From: an uncultured Bacteroidia bacterium
Lineage (GTDB): Bacteria > Bacteroidota > Bacteroidia > Bacteroidales > UBA932
Assembly: GCA_902762655.1 (NCBI GenBank)
Contig: CACWOZ010000006.1
Coordinates: 1 to 64,000, forward strand
Length of the DNA stretch: 64,000 nucleotides
Direction of reading: 5' to 3'
Of the stretch, positions 54,113-62,866 are shown one piece after another (position 1 is the first letter of the stretch; each line of letters starts with the position of its first letter). A program made the translations under genes and the position numbers. The notes under the pieces were generated by a model that searched no databases, had not been told where the DNA came from, and saw only the letters and a list, made by a program, of their open reading frames with translations.

Positions 54113-54948
54113 ATGAAGGCTTCTTTCGCTCAAGCGGAGCAATTCTGCTCAAACACTTTCTCAAGCAACAGCCCCTTCTGGCACATCTGTACGCCAGGAA
54201 AACTCACCGAGATCTTATGTGAAACCATTGAAGATTACAAGTTTTGTGTTACTCTTATTGCGATTGCCGCTTCGTATGCCAAAGTCAAAGTAGTCACATT
54301 CGAAATCATGAGCAATCACATCCACGTTTTGCTCGCCGGATGCACAAGAGAGGATTGCTTGCGTTTTTTCGATTTCTATAAAGCCAAACTGCACCGTTAT
54401 TATCTTAGTACCGGACGCTATAAGAATCTGGATGGCTTCACAACAGACCCAATTCCTCTTCCCACCCTTGAGAGTGTCAGACGAGAAATAGTTTACATAG
54501 CACGGAACGGATTTCTTGTAAGCGATAAATACCTGCCTTATTCATATCCCTGGGGAGCAGGTGCATTATTCTTCAACCCTATGGCTAATATAACTGATGC
54601 ACAATCATTTAACGCGCGACCTTTCCGCGAGAAACAGAGTATGTGTCACGGAAGAATTCCGGATTTGCCAGACTCAATTCTTGTAAAAAACGGAATGATT
54701 CTGCCACAAAGTTTCTGCTGTATTAAACTTGGAGAAGCATTATCTTCCTGGATGACGATGATATGTTTGCAGTCCTGCTCAATATATGCAGAAAGCAATT
54801 CAACAACAGCAAACCAACTTTGCTTCCGCAAAGGGATAAATTGGAAGTAGCCAGGCAGTTAAGAAGGGAATACAACGCCTCCGACGGGCAGATCCAACGT
54901 ATGCTTAGGCTTGATCGTAATGTAGTTGAAGAACTGTTTGGGCGTTGA
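54113..54948 (+). pseudogene. REP-associated tyrosine transposase (RAYT/IS200-like), decayed
   Basis: Starting at MKASFAQAEQFCSN, the frame carries SPFWHICTPGK and the HUH signature TFEIMSNHIHVLLAG, then a helix (CLRFFDFYKAKLHRYYLS) and ESVRREIVYIARNGFL, as in RAYT/TnpA-REP proteins. At about 54735, after PQSFCCIKLGEA, the frame is lost. The C-terminus continues in another frame as IIFLDDDDMFAVLLNICRKQF and DKLEVARQLRREYNASDGQIQRMLRLDRNVVEELF, ending at 54948. By comparison with the family, some 30 residues seem missing at the join, so a deletion both shortened and frameshifted it. Its likely substrate repeats flank it (arrays A and B). Confidence 0.75.
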
Positions 54949-55695
54949 TTACAGCCCGGCGACACCCGTGACTATGATCCCAACCCCAAAATAAAGCATC
55001 AGACAAGAGCATAACCGGGCTTTGGTGTCGCGGGCAGAGAATATGCCAAGAAGTATCGCGGCGATACAGGTCAGGCCTCCGATTATGGCTCCGGTCAGTT
55101 GGAACCAGACACGTTCTTCCATCATATTACTCACAAGCGGATAGGTACCAATCTGTATGAAGTGTCCGAACCAGTTTCCGACGAATGAAAGTACAAACAC
55201 CCACATACCCCAGCCAAAAGCCTTTCTTTCGTAGCAATATAATAAGAATATGGTTACGATAAGTACCATGAATACTGCCGAGGCGCCTTCAATATGAGGA
55301 AAACACATCAAGTAGTCTTCGTTACGGATGCTGAAGTGCCAGGCACATTCCCCTACCGACTGCCATAACAGGGTTCCTCCGGCATAGCCCCACCAGAATG
55401 CAGGCAACGTACGGCCTTGCCGGCCTTTATGTTCAGAGATTGCAGCCAATACAAACGAAAGGGAGAAGCCAATCAGCATAAAAGCAAATCGAAATGGATT
55501 GGGATCTACCGTTTCGCCGTCATCAACATGCACCGGAACCACGGGAGCGAGGCCCTTCCCGGAAAGGATAAAAGCATATAGGATTGCAACCAGCAGAACA
55601 GTTATACCAATTATTCCTGTCAGTGGCAGAAAGACTTCTTTGCCTATGGTTTTTGCAGATGCCACAGGGCGGGGTGACCATTCAAAATGTTTCAT
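54949..55695 (-). CDS. Integral membrane protein of unknown function
   Basis: 248 residues with about seven hydrophobic segments (LTGIIGITVLLVAILYAFIL, FAFMLIGFSLSFVLAAI, GYAGGTLLWQSVGECAWHF, ASAVFMVLIVTIFLLYCY, GMWVFVLSFVGNWFGHFI, LTGAIIGGLTCIAAILLGIF, LYFGVGIIVTGVAG). Conserved-looking His and Glu residues sit between segments (GECAWHFSIRNEDY). I do not recognise the family. Convergent with the RAYT remnant, touching its stop. Confidence 0.7.
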   Translation of the reverse strand: MKHFEWSPRPVASAKTIGKEVFLPLTGIIGITVLLVAILYAFILSGKGLAPVVPVHVDDGETVDPNPFRFAFMLIGFSLSFVLAAISEHKGRQGRTLPAFWWGYAGGTLLWQSVGECAWHFSIRNEDYLMCFPHIEGASAVFMVLIVTIFLLYCYERKAFGWGMWVFVLSFVGNWFGHFIQIGTYPLVSNMMEERVWFQLTGAIIGGLTCIAAILLGIFSARDTKARLCSCLMLYFGVGIIVTGVAGL

Positions 55696-55776
55696 AGCTA
55701 AATGCCGATTATCTGATTACAAAAATACAACGCAATCCTTCACCGACGGTTACAAATCACTATTTATTAGGATATC

Positions 55777-55990
55777 GTATGCAGAAAGGGAGGTTTTGCA
55801 TACATGGCGGCTGGTTTGATGGGAGATGTATGCAGAAATGGAGGTTTTGCATACATGGCGGCTCGTTTGAAGGGAGATGTATGCAAAAGGCACGGTTTTG
55901 CATACATGGCGGCTGGTTCGGAGGGAGATGTATGCAAAAGGCCCGGTTTTGCATACATAACTGATGGGTTGAAAAGGGTTGTATGCAAAC
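55777..55990. repeat. 51-bp-period palindromic repeat array B (REP-like), 4 full units plus a partial fifth
   Basis: Units start at 55777, 55828, 55879, 55930 and 55981, exactly 51 bp apart. Arms GTATGCA(A/G)A and TTTTGCATAC as in array A; the spacers (TGGCGGCTGGTTTGATGGGAGA type) are near-identical within the array. Lies between two leftward genes. Because 51 is a multiple of 3 it produces spurious repetitive open frames on both strands. Confidence 0.9.
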
Positions 55991-56020
55991 CGGACGAATA
56001 AAGAGTGGCCGGGACAGGAA

Positions 56021-58774
56021 TCAGTAGACGTTCCAGTAGGGAATCAGTTCGGGGGTGCCGCCGAGCAAGGCCTCAAGCGACGCGGGAAGGTACTTGCGGT
56101 CGATGGCCATGCGGAACATATAAGTGCGCCACCAATCTGCGTCCATTTGGATATATCCGCCTGCTCCGCGGCCCAGTCCGAAGGAATTCTCCGCAATCCA
56201 GTCCTTGACCACGGACGGTGAATGCAGGTCGCGGAGCCGCACCCCGCACATAGCCATGGCATGTGCTGAGGAGATATCGCGCGAATCGAACAATTCGGCC
56301 TTGGTCATGGCCGTGTGCACGCCCAGGAGCGAATCCAGCGGGAACAGCGACGAATCGTAAATCCCTTCATCCGGCAGGGCGTCCTGCAGAGTATCCACAG
56401 TGAAATAAAACTTGTCCCCTCCCCGCAGCGAAGCCAGGCCGAGGAACTCCAAGTCTTCGCAGGAAAGGTTCAGGAAAGTCCAGTCCTGCCCGTCGGCAGC
56501 CTGGCGTGAGCCCTCCACGCGGTACATCTTGTTATAAGGCAGGCGCGGATCGTTCATCAGCATCACATAGCGGTCGCCCAGGCCAGGCGAAACGAATGCA
56601 TCACGGAATGAAGCAGGAGTATATTCATGCCCTTCAAAATAAAAGCTGGTCGGCGGCTCACCCAAAGTGGAGGTCAGAACACGGCATACATCCTCCAAAG
56701 CGGCAGCCCTCACGGCCTCCGGATCGGTTGTGGAACGCATCTTCAGTCCATAGGAGCGAAGCATCTTGCGGAGTTCGCGCAAAAGCGACGCAGAATTCTG
56801 CGAAGTAAAGGTCTCCGACATCGCGGAAGACGGCACAACTCCGTATTTTTCAATAAGATAGATGGCTCCCATGAAGTGCCCGCCATCCCAGATAGGCCGG
56901 CGGAAGATAGTTTCGTTGAAGCGGCTGTCAACGGCCTCGTTCCTATGCTCCCATGCCCTCACCAGGAAGAGGTTCGCCTTCTCCATCATATCCCAGAAAT
57001 ATGGATAGACCACTGAGAACTCCAGATCTCCGCGAAGCACATTCGCAGTTGCAAAAAACCAGCAGCGGCCGGATTCGGCCTGATTCTGAATACCGGACGA
57101 TTTTAGGAAGATATTCAACCCGGTTGTATCCGCAGTAGGACGCGATGTCGGCACGATAGATGGAATTCCCCCTGCACGCAGATCGACGACAGGAGGCCGG
57201 GAATGCCCCTGGTCTCCGCGTTGCTTCGCAACCCTGTACGGGAAAATGCTCCGACCAGGGGCATTCCCGGCCTCAGCAGCCTTTTCTGCGGAGCAGTCCG
57301 CTTTGCCCGTACGCAAATCAGGCATTTCAGGCGTCAGCGTAGCGGCAGGCAGGAACGGCGGGCGGCGGTTTCCCATCATCGGCTCGAACTTGAAGTCCGG
57401 ACCGCGCCTCGCAAGGAACTCCGAGCGAACATCCTCGAGCAGCTTCGCATCCGTAAACAACTCTATTGCTGACAGATGCAGCACCTTTGCAGCACCCAGC
57501 GCTCCTTTCGTACCAATAGTGGTGCCGCCACTGGAAACCTGCTGCCAGCTATGCCCTACTCCGCCGGGTGCAAAACAAGCGTAACGGAAACTGCCTGTGG
57601 GCACAGCCCATGTCACATTCCCAACATCGCTCGAAACATACGCCTCATATCCCTCTTCCGACGGAGGCACAACGATTCCTAATCTATCTATCAGCGCAGC
57701 ATCTACGCCGGACTCGGCAGCAATCGCCTGAGCGAAAGCCTGTTCGCGCGCATCCAACTTGATTCCTCCCACCTTCTCCAGCGAACGCATCACCAGCGAA
57801 GCCATCGCCTCGTTGGGCAGACGCTCGTAGTTGCCGGAAACAAGCTCATATTCCATCGTGGTGCCGGTTCCAAGCGCGGCGCCTTCGGCAGCTTTCAGCG
57901 CACGGGAGAGGATATCCTTCACTGTCTCGCGGGAAGGGCTGCGGAAGAAATATTTCACGCTTGCCCTGTCGGGAACGACGTTGGGAGCCTTGCCGCCCTC
58001 TGTTATAACATAATGGATGCGGGAGGTTTGGGGCACGTGCTCGCGCATCATATTCATCATATAATCAAAGGCTTCCACGGCATCGAGAGCGGAGCGCCCG
58101 GCTTCGGGGGCACCGGATGCATGAGAGGATTTTCCGCTGAAAGTGAAGAGTACCTGCACATTGGCAAGACCGGATGTCTTGTTGACGGTATTCCGCGTGT
58201 CCGGATGCCAGTCCAGCATAGCGTCGAGGCCGTCGAACACGCCTTCGCGCATCATGTAAGCCTTGCCTCCCCCACCCTCTTCCGCCGGGCATCCGAAGAG
58301 CTTGACAGTACCTTTGATACCGTTGGCCTGCATCCACCTGGCTGTTGCAACCGCACCGGCTATCGAGCCCGTACCCAGCAGGTTATGTCCGCAGGCATGT
58401 CCGGCAGCACCGGCCAGCAGAGGCTTCTTGAAAGCCACTGTATCCTGGCTCATCCCAGCGATGGCATCATATTCGGCCATCATCCCTATTACAGGGCTGC
58501 CGCTACCGAAACTGGCGACGAATGCGGTAGGAATCCCCGCCACTCCCCTCTCAACGCTGAATCCCTGACTCTCCAGGAAAGAGGTCCACTGCTCCACGCT
58601 CTTGAACTCCTTATAAGCGGTTTCCGCATAGTTAAAGATGCGTTTCTGGAGGGAATCGTAGAGATGGAAACTGGCGTCCAGATAGCGCACGCCAGTATTC
58701 CTGTCCAGTTTCTTTTTTGCAGCCGCCGGCACTAACATCAGCAGCGCCAGCAAATATATCATTATCCTTTTCAT
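56021..58774 (-). CDS. Fused M20 peptidase (AbgB-like) and C1B cysteine peptidase (bleomycin hydrolase/PepC-like)
   Basis: 917 residues. After a signal peptide (ending VPAAA), residues 30-475 are an M20 amidohydrolase like p-aminobenzoyl-glutamate hydrolase subunit B: GHACGHNLLG (126-135), CPAEEGGGGK (162-171), DWHPDT (188-193), SGKSSHAS. Residues 560-917 are a C1B peptidase: NQAESGRCWFFA with Cys571, SAHAMAMCG with His838 and WIAENSFG with Asn863. The linker at residues 501-527 is encoded by a 21-bp perfect inverted repeat. I know of no such fusion as standard, so it may come from insertion of a repeat that removed a stop. Downstream of GltS and C45 genes; peptide and amino-acid salvage is likely. 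Confidence 0.85.
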   Translation of the reverse strand: MKRIMIYLLALLMLVPAAAKKKLDRNTGVRYLDASFHLYDSLQKRIFNYAETAYKEFKSVEQWTSFLESQGFSVERGVAGIPTAFVASFGSGSPVIGMMAEYDAIAGMSQDTVAFKKPLLAGAAGHACGHNLLGTGSIAGAVATARWMQANGIKGTVKLFGCPAEEGGGGKAYMMREGVFDGLDAMLDWHPDTRNTVNKTSGLANVQVLFTFSGKSSHASGAPEAGRSALDAVEAFDYMMNMMREHVPQTSRIHYVITEGGKAPNVVPDRASVKYFFRSPSRETVKDILSRALKAAEGAALGTGTTMEYELVSGNYERLPNEAMASLVMRSLEKVGGIKLDAREQAFAQAIAAESGVDAALIDRLGIVVPPSEEGYEAYVSSDVGNVTWAVPTGSFRYACFAPGGVGHSWQQVSSGGTTIGTKGALGAAKVLHLSAIELFTDAKLLEDVRSEFLARRGPDFKFEPMMGNRRPPFLPAATLTPEMPDLRTGKADCSAEKAAEAGNAPGRSIFPYRVAKQRGDQGHSRPPVVDLRAGGIPSIVPTSRPTADTTGLNIFLKSSGIQNQAESGRCWFFATANVLRGDLEFSVVYPYFWDMMEKANLFLVRAWEHRNEAVDSRFNETIFRRPIWDGGHFMGAIYLIEKYGVVPSSAMSETFTSQNSASLLRELRKMLRSYGLKMRSTTDPEAVRAAALEDVCRVLTSTLGEPPTSFYFEGHEYTPASFRDAFVSPGLGDRYVMLMNDPRLPYNKMYRVEGSRQAADGQDWTFLNLSCEDLEFLGLASLRGGDKFYFTVDTLQDALPDEGIYDSSLFPLDSLLGVHTAMTKAELFDSRDISSAHAMAMCGVRLRDLHSPSVVKDWIAENSFGLGRGAGGYIQMDADWWRTYMFRMAIDRKYLPASLEALLGGTPELIPYWNVY
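57194..57273. repeat. Perfect 21-bp inverted repeat inside the peptidase-fusion linker
   Basis: The arm at 57194-57214 (AGGCCGGGAATGCCCCTGGT plus C) and its exact reverse complement at 57253-57273 flank a 38-base loop. It is translated in frame as the linker between the two peptidase domains. Confidence 0.9.
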
Positions 58775-58781
58775 ATTCTAA

Positions 58782-60116
58782 TTAAGACTTTTTTCGCCCA
58801 AGCCATCCGCGCACACCGGCAAAACCGAGTATCCCCACGCCGGCGGCAAGGCATACAAGCACGAAGAGCCAGCCCCAGCCGTAGGCGAATGCCACAGGAG
58901 AGAGTGACACCAGCGCAATCTCCACCGGTGCGATATACAAATAGGCCAGAGCGTAATCGTCCAGGCAGCCGCTGCGCGAATCCGGATCCGTAATGCGCAG
59001 CAGGGCTATTCCCATCGCCATGGTGCCGGTGAACCAGCCCCAGGTAAAGATGGATTTTTCAAAAGCGTAAGTCCTGTGGATGCGGGCGCCCACCCAGAAC
59101 ACGTAAAAGAGTGTAAGGACCAGCCCGACAGCCAGCAGAATGAGCAGCGGCACGATATAACGGCCTACCACTTCCAGTTTGATGGAAGCCACGCCGAAGG
59201 CTACAAGATAGTCGGTAAAAGCGCCGCTGAGATGCCCTATGATGGGTTTGGAGATATGTTCGTCTACCTTCACGCGACCGAGGAACCATCGCACCAGAAG
59301 GCCGGCGATGAACGCGCAACTGAACACCGGCAGCATCAGCACAGGCCACGCCAGGGCGATCAGTTTACTGATTCCGTATCCTCCAAGGGCGATCAACGCC
59401 ACGATGGCGAAGTTGAAAGTCATGGAATCCAGCGAGATGGCAGAAAAGGAGGCTTCACCCATGCTGCTGCGCTTGTCTTTTGGCAGGATGCCTGTACGCA
59501 ACTCGGGAGGGAGATTCTCGAAGCGCTGGAGGAAGGATGTCTTCCCGCGGGCTGCACCCCAGGATATCAGCCACATGCCGATTATCACCGATGCGATGAT
59601 TCCCACGGTTGCGGCTGTCATCGCCAGCGACTGCATTTCCTCCACTCCATAACGGGAGAAGGCTTCACCGATAGCGGCGGCAGTGCCGTGTCCACCGCAG
59701 AATCCGGCAGGCATCGAAAGGCCGAATGCGCCGTTAACCGGCCAGAAGATGCTAAGTATCCAAAGGCCGAGTGCGCCGCCCAGGGCCCATTGCAGAAGCA
59801 TGCCGGCCTGCGAATAAGCCCACATACGCCCCACCCGTGAACCTCCGTCATTGCTGCGTTTGCTGGCGGATGTTAGGGGTATACAGCTGAAAACCAGCGC
59901 AATTAGTATCCCGGCGTAAGTGCCCATATAGCCTGACAGGGGCAGCCATCCAAGAACTTCCGGCCCCAGGATCAGTCCGCAGAAACCGGCGATTAGACTT
60001 GGCGGGATGAAGAGGCGCTGTATCACCCGGACCTTGGCGCGCAGGAATTTGCCCAGCAACAGAAGCAGGGAGATAAATCCGACGTCAACCAATAGTGTCC
60101 AGGGAGTAAAGTTCAT
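58782..60116 (-). CDS. Sodium/glutamate symporter-family transporter (GltS-like)
   Basis: 444 residues, about 12 membrane segments in two halves. IPPSLIAGFCGLILGPE near the start and the glycine-rich MPAGFCGGHGTAAAIGEAF segment match the pore-loop motif of the ESS (GltS) family; the second-half counterpart is WGWFTGTMAMGIALLRITDPD. It probably imports glutamate or a related anion with Na+. 7 bases upstream of the M20-C1B fusion and 1 base downstream of the C45 gene, so one transcript. Confidence 0.82.
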   Translation of the reverse strand: MNFTPWTLLVDVGFISLLLLLGKFLRAKVRVIQRLFIPPSLIAGFCGLILGPEVLGWLPLSGYMGTYAGILIALVFSCIPLTSASKRSNDGGSRVGRMWAYSQAGMLLQWALGGALGLWILSIFWPVNGAFGLSMPAGFCGGHGTAAAIGEAFSRYGVEEMQSLAMTAATVGIIASVIIGMWLISWGAARGKTSFLQRFENLPPELRTGILPKDKRSSMGEASFSAISLDSMTFNFAIVALIALGGYGISKLIALAWPVLMLPVFSCAFIAGLLVRWFLGRVKVDEHISKPIIGHLSGAFTDYLVAFGVASIKLEVVGRYIVPLLILLAVGLVLTLFYVFWVGARIHRTYAFEKSIFTWGWFTGTMAMGIALLRITDPDSRSGCLDDYALAYLYIAPVEIALVSLSPVAFAYGWGWLFVLVCLAAGVGILGFAGVRGWLGRKKS

Positions 60117-60117
60117 C

Positions 60118-61284
60118 TCAATTTCGGTTTACTTGTTGTTTGAAAGATTCAAAGCGTGCGGCTGCGGCGGCATTGTATGCAGAGACTGCAGTGGCATCAA
60201 AGCTTGTTTCGCGGAACTGGCGGGCAAGCCTGCGGCCTGTTCTGAGTTCAGTGCGTTCCGCCTTGCGCACAAGGCGCAGGATGCGACGCAGAGGCTTTAC
60301 AGACAGGTATTTAGGATCCCAGTCGAAGGTCGAAAGGGAATGCTTGAGTTCTATGGAAAGAAGATTCGCGGGTGCTTCGCCTGCGACGGTTTCCGGGATG
60401 TCGGAGCCAGCTGCCACCCATACTGGTACGGCATAGCAGGCAGGGGTATAACCAGGTGCGGCCCAAAGGATTCCACCATTTGCAGGGTCTCCCGGAACTA
60501 CACCCTCGATGACAATCGATGCTACGGTGGTGCTGCGGGGGATGAAATCATGTTCGTAGATAAGGCCTGAACGCTTGCAGCAGAGGGCGTCTCCCCCGTC
60601 AAGCACATTCACGAAAGAACGTCCGGCATCCATAAAGAAGGCAGCGTCGAATTTCCGATTTGGCCTCAAGCCCTTACCGGCACGACGCGCCATCAATTCT
60701 TCCATAGTGGCAAAGCGTGCGTATCCGCTACCGCGCCCATCATCCCCCGAAATGGAGTAGTTCGTGCGGAAGAGATATCCGCCTTCGGGCACGTCGTAGC
60801 GCACATAGGAGGAATCTCCCGCCTCGAAATAGGCAGCGCCTCCGCAGGCGTCAATTACTGCAAAATTGGCGCTGATTCCTCTGGGCGCGGCTTTCGAGTC
60901 GAGCAACGCGGTAAAATCTTCCAGCGTCCTGCAAGTCCCCAGGGCCTCTGCCATCAGTTCCCCATTATGCGTATCCATATTAGCGCCTTTCGGACGCAGA
61001 TTGTACGACAGATTATTGGAGATGGCGAATCCCACTTCATTTATTCCGGCATACGCCAGACGATGCAGGCTGTCCCTCGTTGGGAAGAGGCCGGTATATG
61101 CGTAGATGGCGCCCTGCACGTGCGCGATGGTATTATGCTCGCCATTCGCATCGCGCTGTTTCCAGATCATCGGCCGTCCGCTTGTGCTCGCCCCCGCCGA
61201 CACTATCGCCGTCGTGCACGCCCCTGCGGGAAGCGGCAGCATCAGCGCCAGCACCAGACCGGTCAGCACAGCACCCCTTCTCAA
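60118..61284 (-). CDS. C45-type Ntn hydrolase (acyltransferase/amidase), secreted
   Basis: 388 residues from a TTG at 61284 (GTG at 61293 also possible, behind GGAG). It gives a signal peptide RRGAVLTGLVLALMLPLPAGA cut before Cys23, the start CTTAIVSAG, which would be the N-terminal nucleophile. SGRPMIWKQRDANGEHN and EVGFAISNN, then ANFAVIDACGGAAYFEA match penicillin acylase/AAT-like C45 or C69-type proteins. The frame is open 140 codons further, but those codons are repeat array C and a hairpin read by chance. It would release acyl or amino-acid groups in the periplasm, fitting the adjoining GltS and peptidases. Confidence 0.75.
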   Translation of the reverse strand: MRRGAVLTGLVLALMLPLPAGACTTAIVSAGASTSGRPMIWKQRDANGEHNTIAHVQGAIYAYTGLFPTRDSLHRLAYAGINEVGFAISNNLSYNLRPKGANMDTHNGELMAEALGTCRTLEDFTALLDSKAAPRGISANFAVIDACGGAAYFEAGDSSYVRYDVPEGGYLFRTNYSISGDDGRGSGYARFATMEELMARRAGKGLRPNRKFDAAFFMDAGRSFVNVLDGGDALCCKRSGLIYEHDFIPRSTTVASIVIEGVVPGDPANGGILWAAPGYTPACYAVPVWVAAGSDIPETVAGEAPANLLSIELKHSLSTFDWDPKYLSVKPLRRILRLVRKAERTELRTGRRLARQFRETSFDATAVSAYNAAAAARFESFKQQVNRN

Positions 61285-61297
61285 AACTCCCACCTCC

Positions 61298-61431
61298 GTA
61301 TGCAAAACACCCCATTTTGCATACAAACCCTTCAAAAAGCCACCACTTGTATGCAAAAACCCACATTTTGCATACAAACCCCTCAAAAACCGACTACTTG
61401 TATGCAAAAACGCCTTTTTTGCAAACATCTT
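61298..61431. repeat. 51-bp-period palindromic repeat array C (REP-like), 3 units
   Basis: Units start at 61298, 61349 and 61400, again 51 bp apart: GTATGCAAAA and TTTTGCATAC arms, spacers AAACCCTTCAAAAAGCC type. The third unit ends TTTTTTGCAAACA. It lies directly upstream of the C45 gene and is open in its frame. Confidence 0.88.
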
Positions 61432-61547
61432 CCAGCCGGAAAACGGCTTTCGGAAAAACGAAAGGGCTTCGACCGCCCCGAAAAAAAGGGGCTTGCCGAA
61501 GCATTCGTTTTTCCTGATGACGCCAACGCACTTTTCCGGCTGGAAAG
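61430..61547. repeat. Large nested hairpin
   Basis: Outer arms CCAGCCGGAAAA (near 61434) and TTTTCCGGCTGG (near 61533). Inside, GGAAAAACGAA (61452-61462) pairs with TTCGTTTTTCC (61504-61514), GCTTCG with CGAAGC, and CCCC with GGGG around an A7 loop. Lies between the MFS gene and array C; the rest up to 61672 shows a third CCAGCCG/CCGGAA block but no gene. Confidence 0.75.
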
Positions 61548-61672
61548 CAGCGTCAGCGTGTGTAGGAGCGGGCAATGCACGTACCGAACCCTTTTTTCGG
61601 GCGAGGACGTGCCCTTTGCCTGCGACGACGGAAAGAGCTTTCCAGCCGTCCGGAAGGAGTTTCCCGGCCGAG

Positions 61673-62863
61673 CTACTTCCGGATTTTGTAGCCGTAGTAA
61701 GCATAATACATTATGAGCAGGTAAAACGGCAGACATATCCAATAGGCAGGCTGGGGGCCAACCCAATCTTTCATGGCACCGAACAGCAGCGGAATCAGGG
61801 CTCCGCCGCCGATGGAAGCCACCAGCAGCGAGGATCCCTTCTTGGTGAACTTGCCAAGATCGACGATGGCAAGAGGCCAGATGGCAGGATACATCAGCGA
61901 ACAGGCGAAACTGAGCAGAGCGACGCACCAAACCGACACTTGAGGAGGAGTAAGGACGATTGCCAGAGAATCCAGGACAGCCAGCCATGTGCAGATGCGC
62001 AATGCCTTGACCTGTGAAATAAAACGCGGAATGCAGATTATGCCGAGGATATAGCCTGCAGCCATGCCTATGCCGGGCCAGATGGTGTAACTCTCCGGAT
62101 TCGAAAGTCCTTGTTCCTGGGCATAATCCAACACGGTCAGCAGAGCCAGATTCTCCACACCCACATACACGAAGAGCGCAAGGGCCCCGAGCAAGAGATG
62201 AGGGAACTGCCAGAGCGAGGTCTTGCCCGCAGCATAGGGGCAATCCTCCTCGTTCTCCTCCCCCTCCGCCTTTATCTCCTCGAGCGGAGCGAAGAAAGTG
62301 ATGATGCCGAGCAGGACCACGACCCCGATAATGATTAGCAGCGGCTTATCCAGATCCACCAGTCCCACGGCCTCAATCGGCTTTCGGGTAACTGCCGCGA
62401 TAAACACGGAGGGCAGAGCCAGCGCAAGCGAATTGCAGATTCCCATGATGGAGATGCGCTGTGCGGCACTGTCGATGGGCCCAAGTATGGTCACGTAAGG
62501 ATTTATGGCCGCCTGAAGCACGGTGTTGGCGGTTCCGCTGATAAAGCAGGCAAGCAGATAAAGAGCGAAACTCTCCATGCGAGCAGCCGGGATGAACAAA
62601 GCGAACGCCAGCGCGAACATGAAGAAACTCAAGGACATAGTCCGCTTGTACCCTATCTTGTTTATGATGCTCGAAGCAGGGAAACTGAACACCAGGAACG
62701 CGAGAAAAGTGGCCGCGATTACCAGATAGCTCTGGGCGGATGTCAGATTCAGATTGTTTTCGAGGAAAGGCACGAAATAACCGTTGATGCCGGTGGCAAA
62801 TCCCACGGTGAAGAACATCATGCCAATGAATGCAAGGGGAACTATGTACTTGTTGCTGCTCAT
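61673..62863 (-). CDS. Sugar MFS transporter (FucP/GluP type)
   Basis: 396 residues, about 12 membrane segments. FIGMMFFTVGFATGINGYFVPFLENNLNLTSAQSYLVIAATFLAFLV and the loop NKIGYKRTMSLSFF match the fucose/glucose-galactose permease group of MFS symporters, with CFISGTANTVLQAAINPYVTILGP typical. It imports a hexose or amino sugar by H+ symport. 3 bases downstream of the BadF-type kinase gene, so the pair probably takes up and phosphorylates one sugar. Confidence 0.85.
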   Translation of the reverse strand: MSSNKYIVPLAFIGMMFFTVGFATGINGYFVPFLENNLNLTSAQSYLVIAATFLAFLVFSFPASSIINKIGYKRTMSLSFFMFALAFALFIPAARMESFALYLLACFISGTANTVLQAAINPYVTILGPIDSAAQRISIMGICNSLALALPSVFIAAVTRKPIEAVGLVDLDKPLLIIIGVVVLLGIITFFAPLEEIKAEGEENEEDCPYAAGKTSLWQFPHLLLGALALFVYVGVENLALLTVLDYAQEQGLSNPESYTIWPGIGMAAGYILGIICIPRFISQVKALRICTWLAVLDSLAIVLTPPQVSVWCVALLSFACSLMYPAIWPLAIVDLGKFTKKGSSLLVASIGGGALIPLLFGAMKDWVGPQPAYWICLPFYLLIMYYAYYGYKIRK

Positions 62864-62866
62864 GTG

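Noticed and set aside
55760-56001. Short frames encoding repeats such as FCIHLP or MYAKPGLLHT
   Set aside because: They are array B read in frames kept open by the 51-base period; both strands and several frames are open, so no coding signal.
53877-61431. CRISPR arrays
   Set aside because: The 51-bp period with palindromic 28-bp repeats looks CRISPR-like, but the 23-bp spacers are nearly identical to one another within each array and no cas gene is present.
61285-61704. Upstream 140 codons of the C45 hydrolase frame
   Set aside because: Consists of repeat array C and a hairpin, overlaps the MFS gene's end, and precedes a proper signal peptide.
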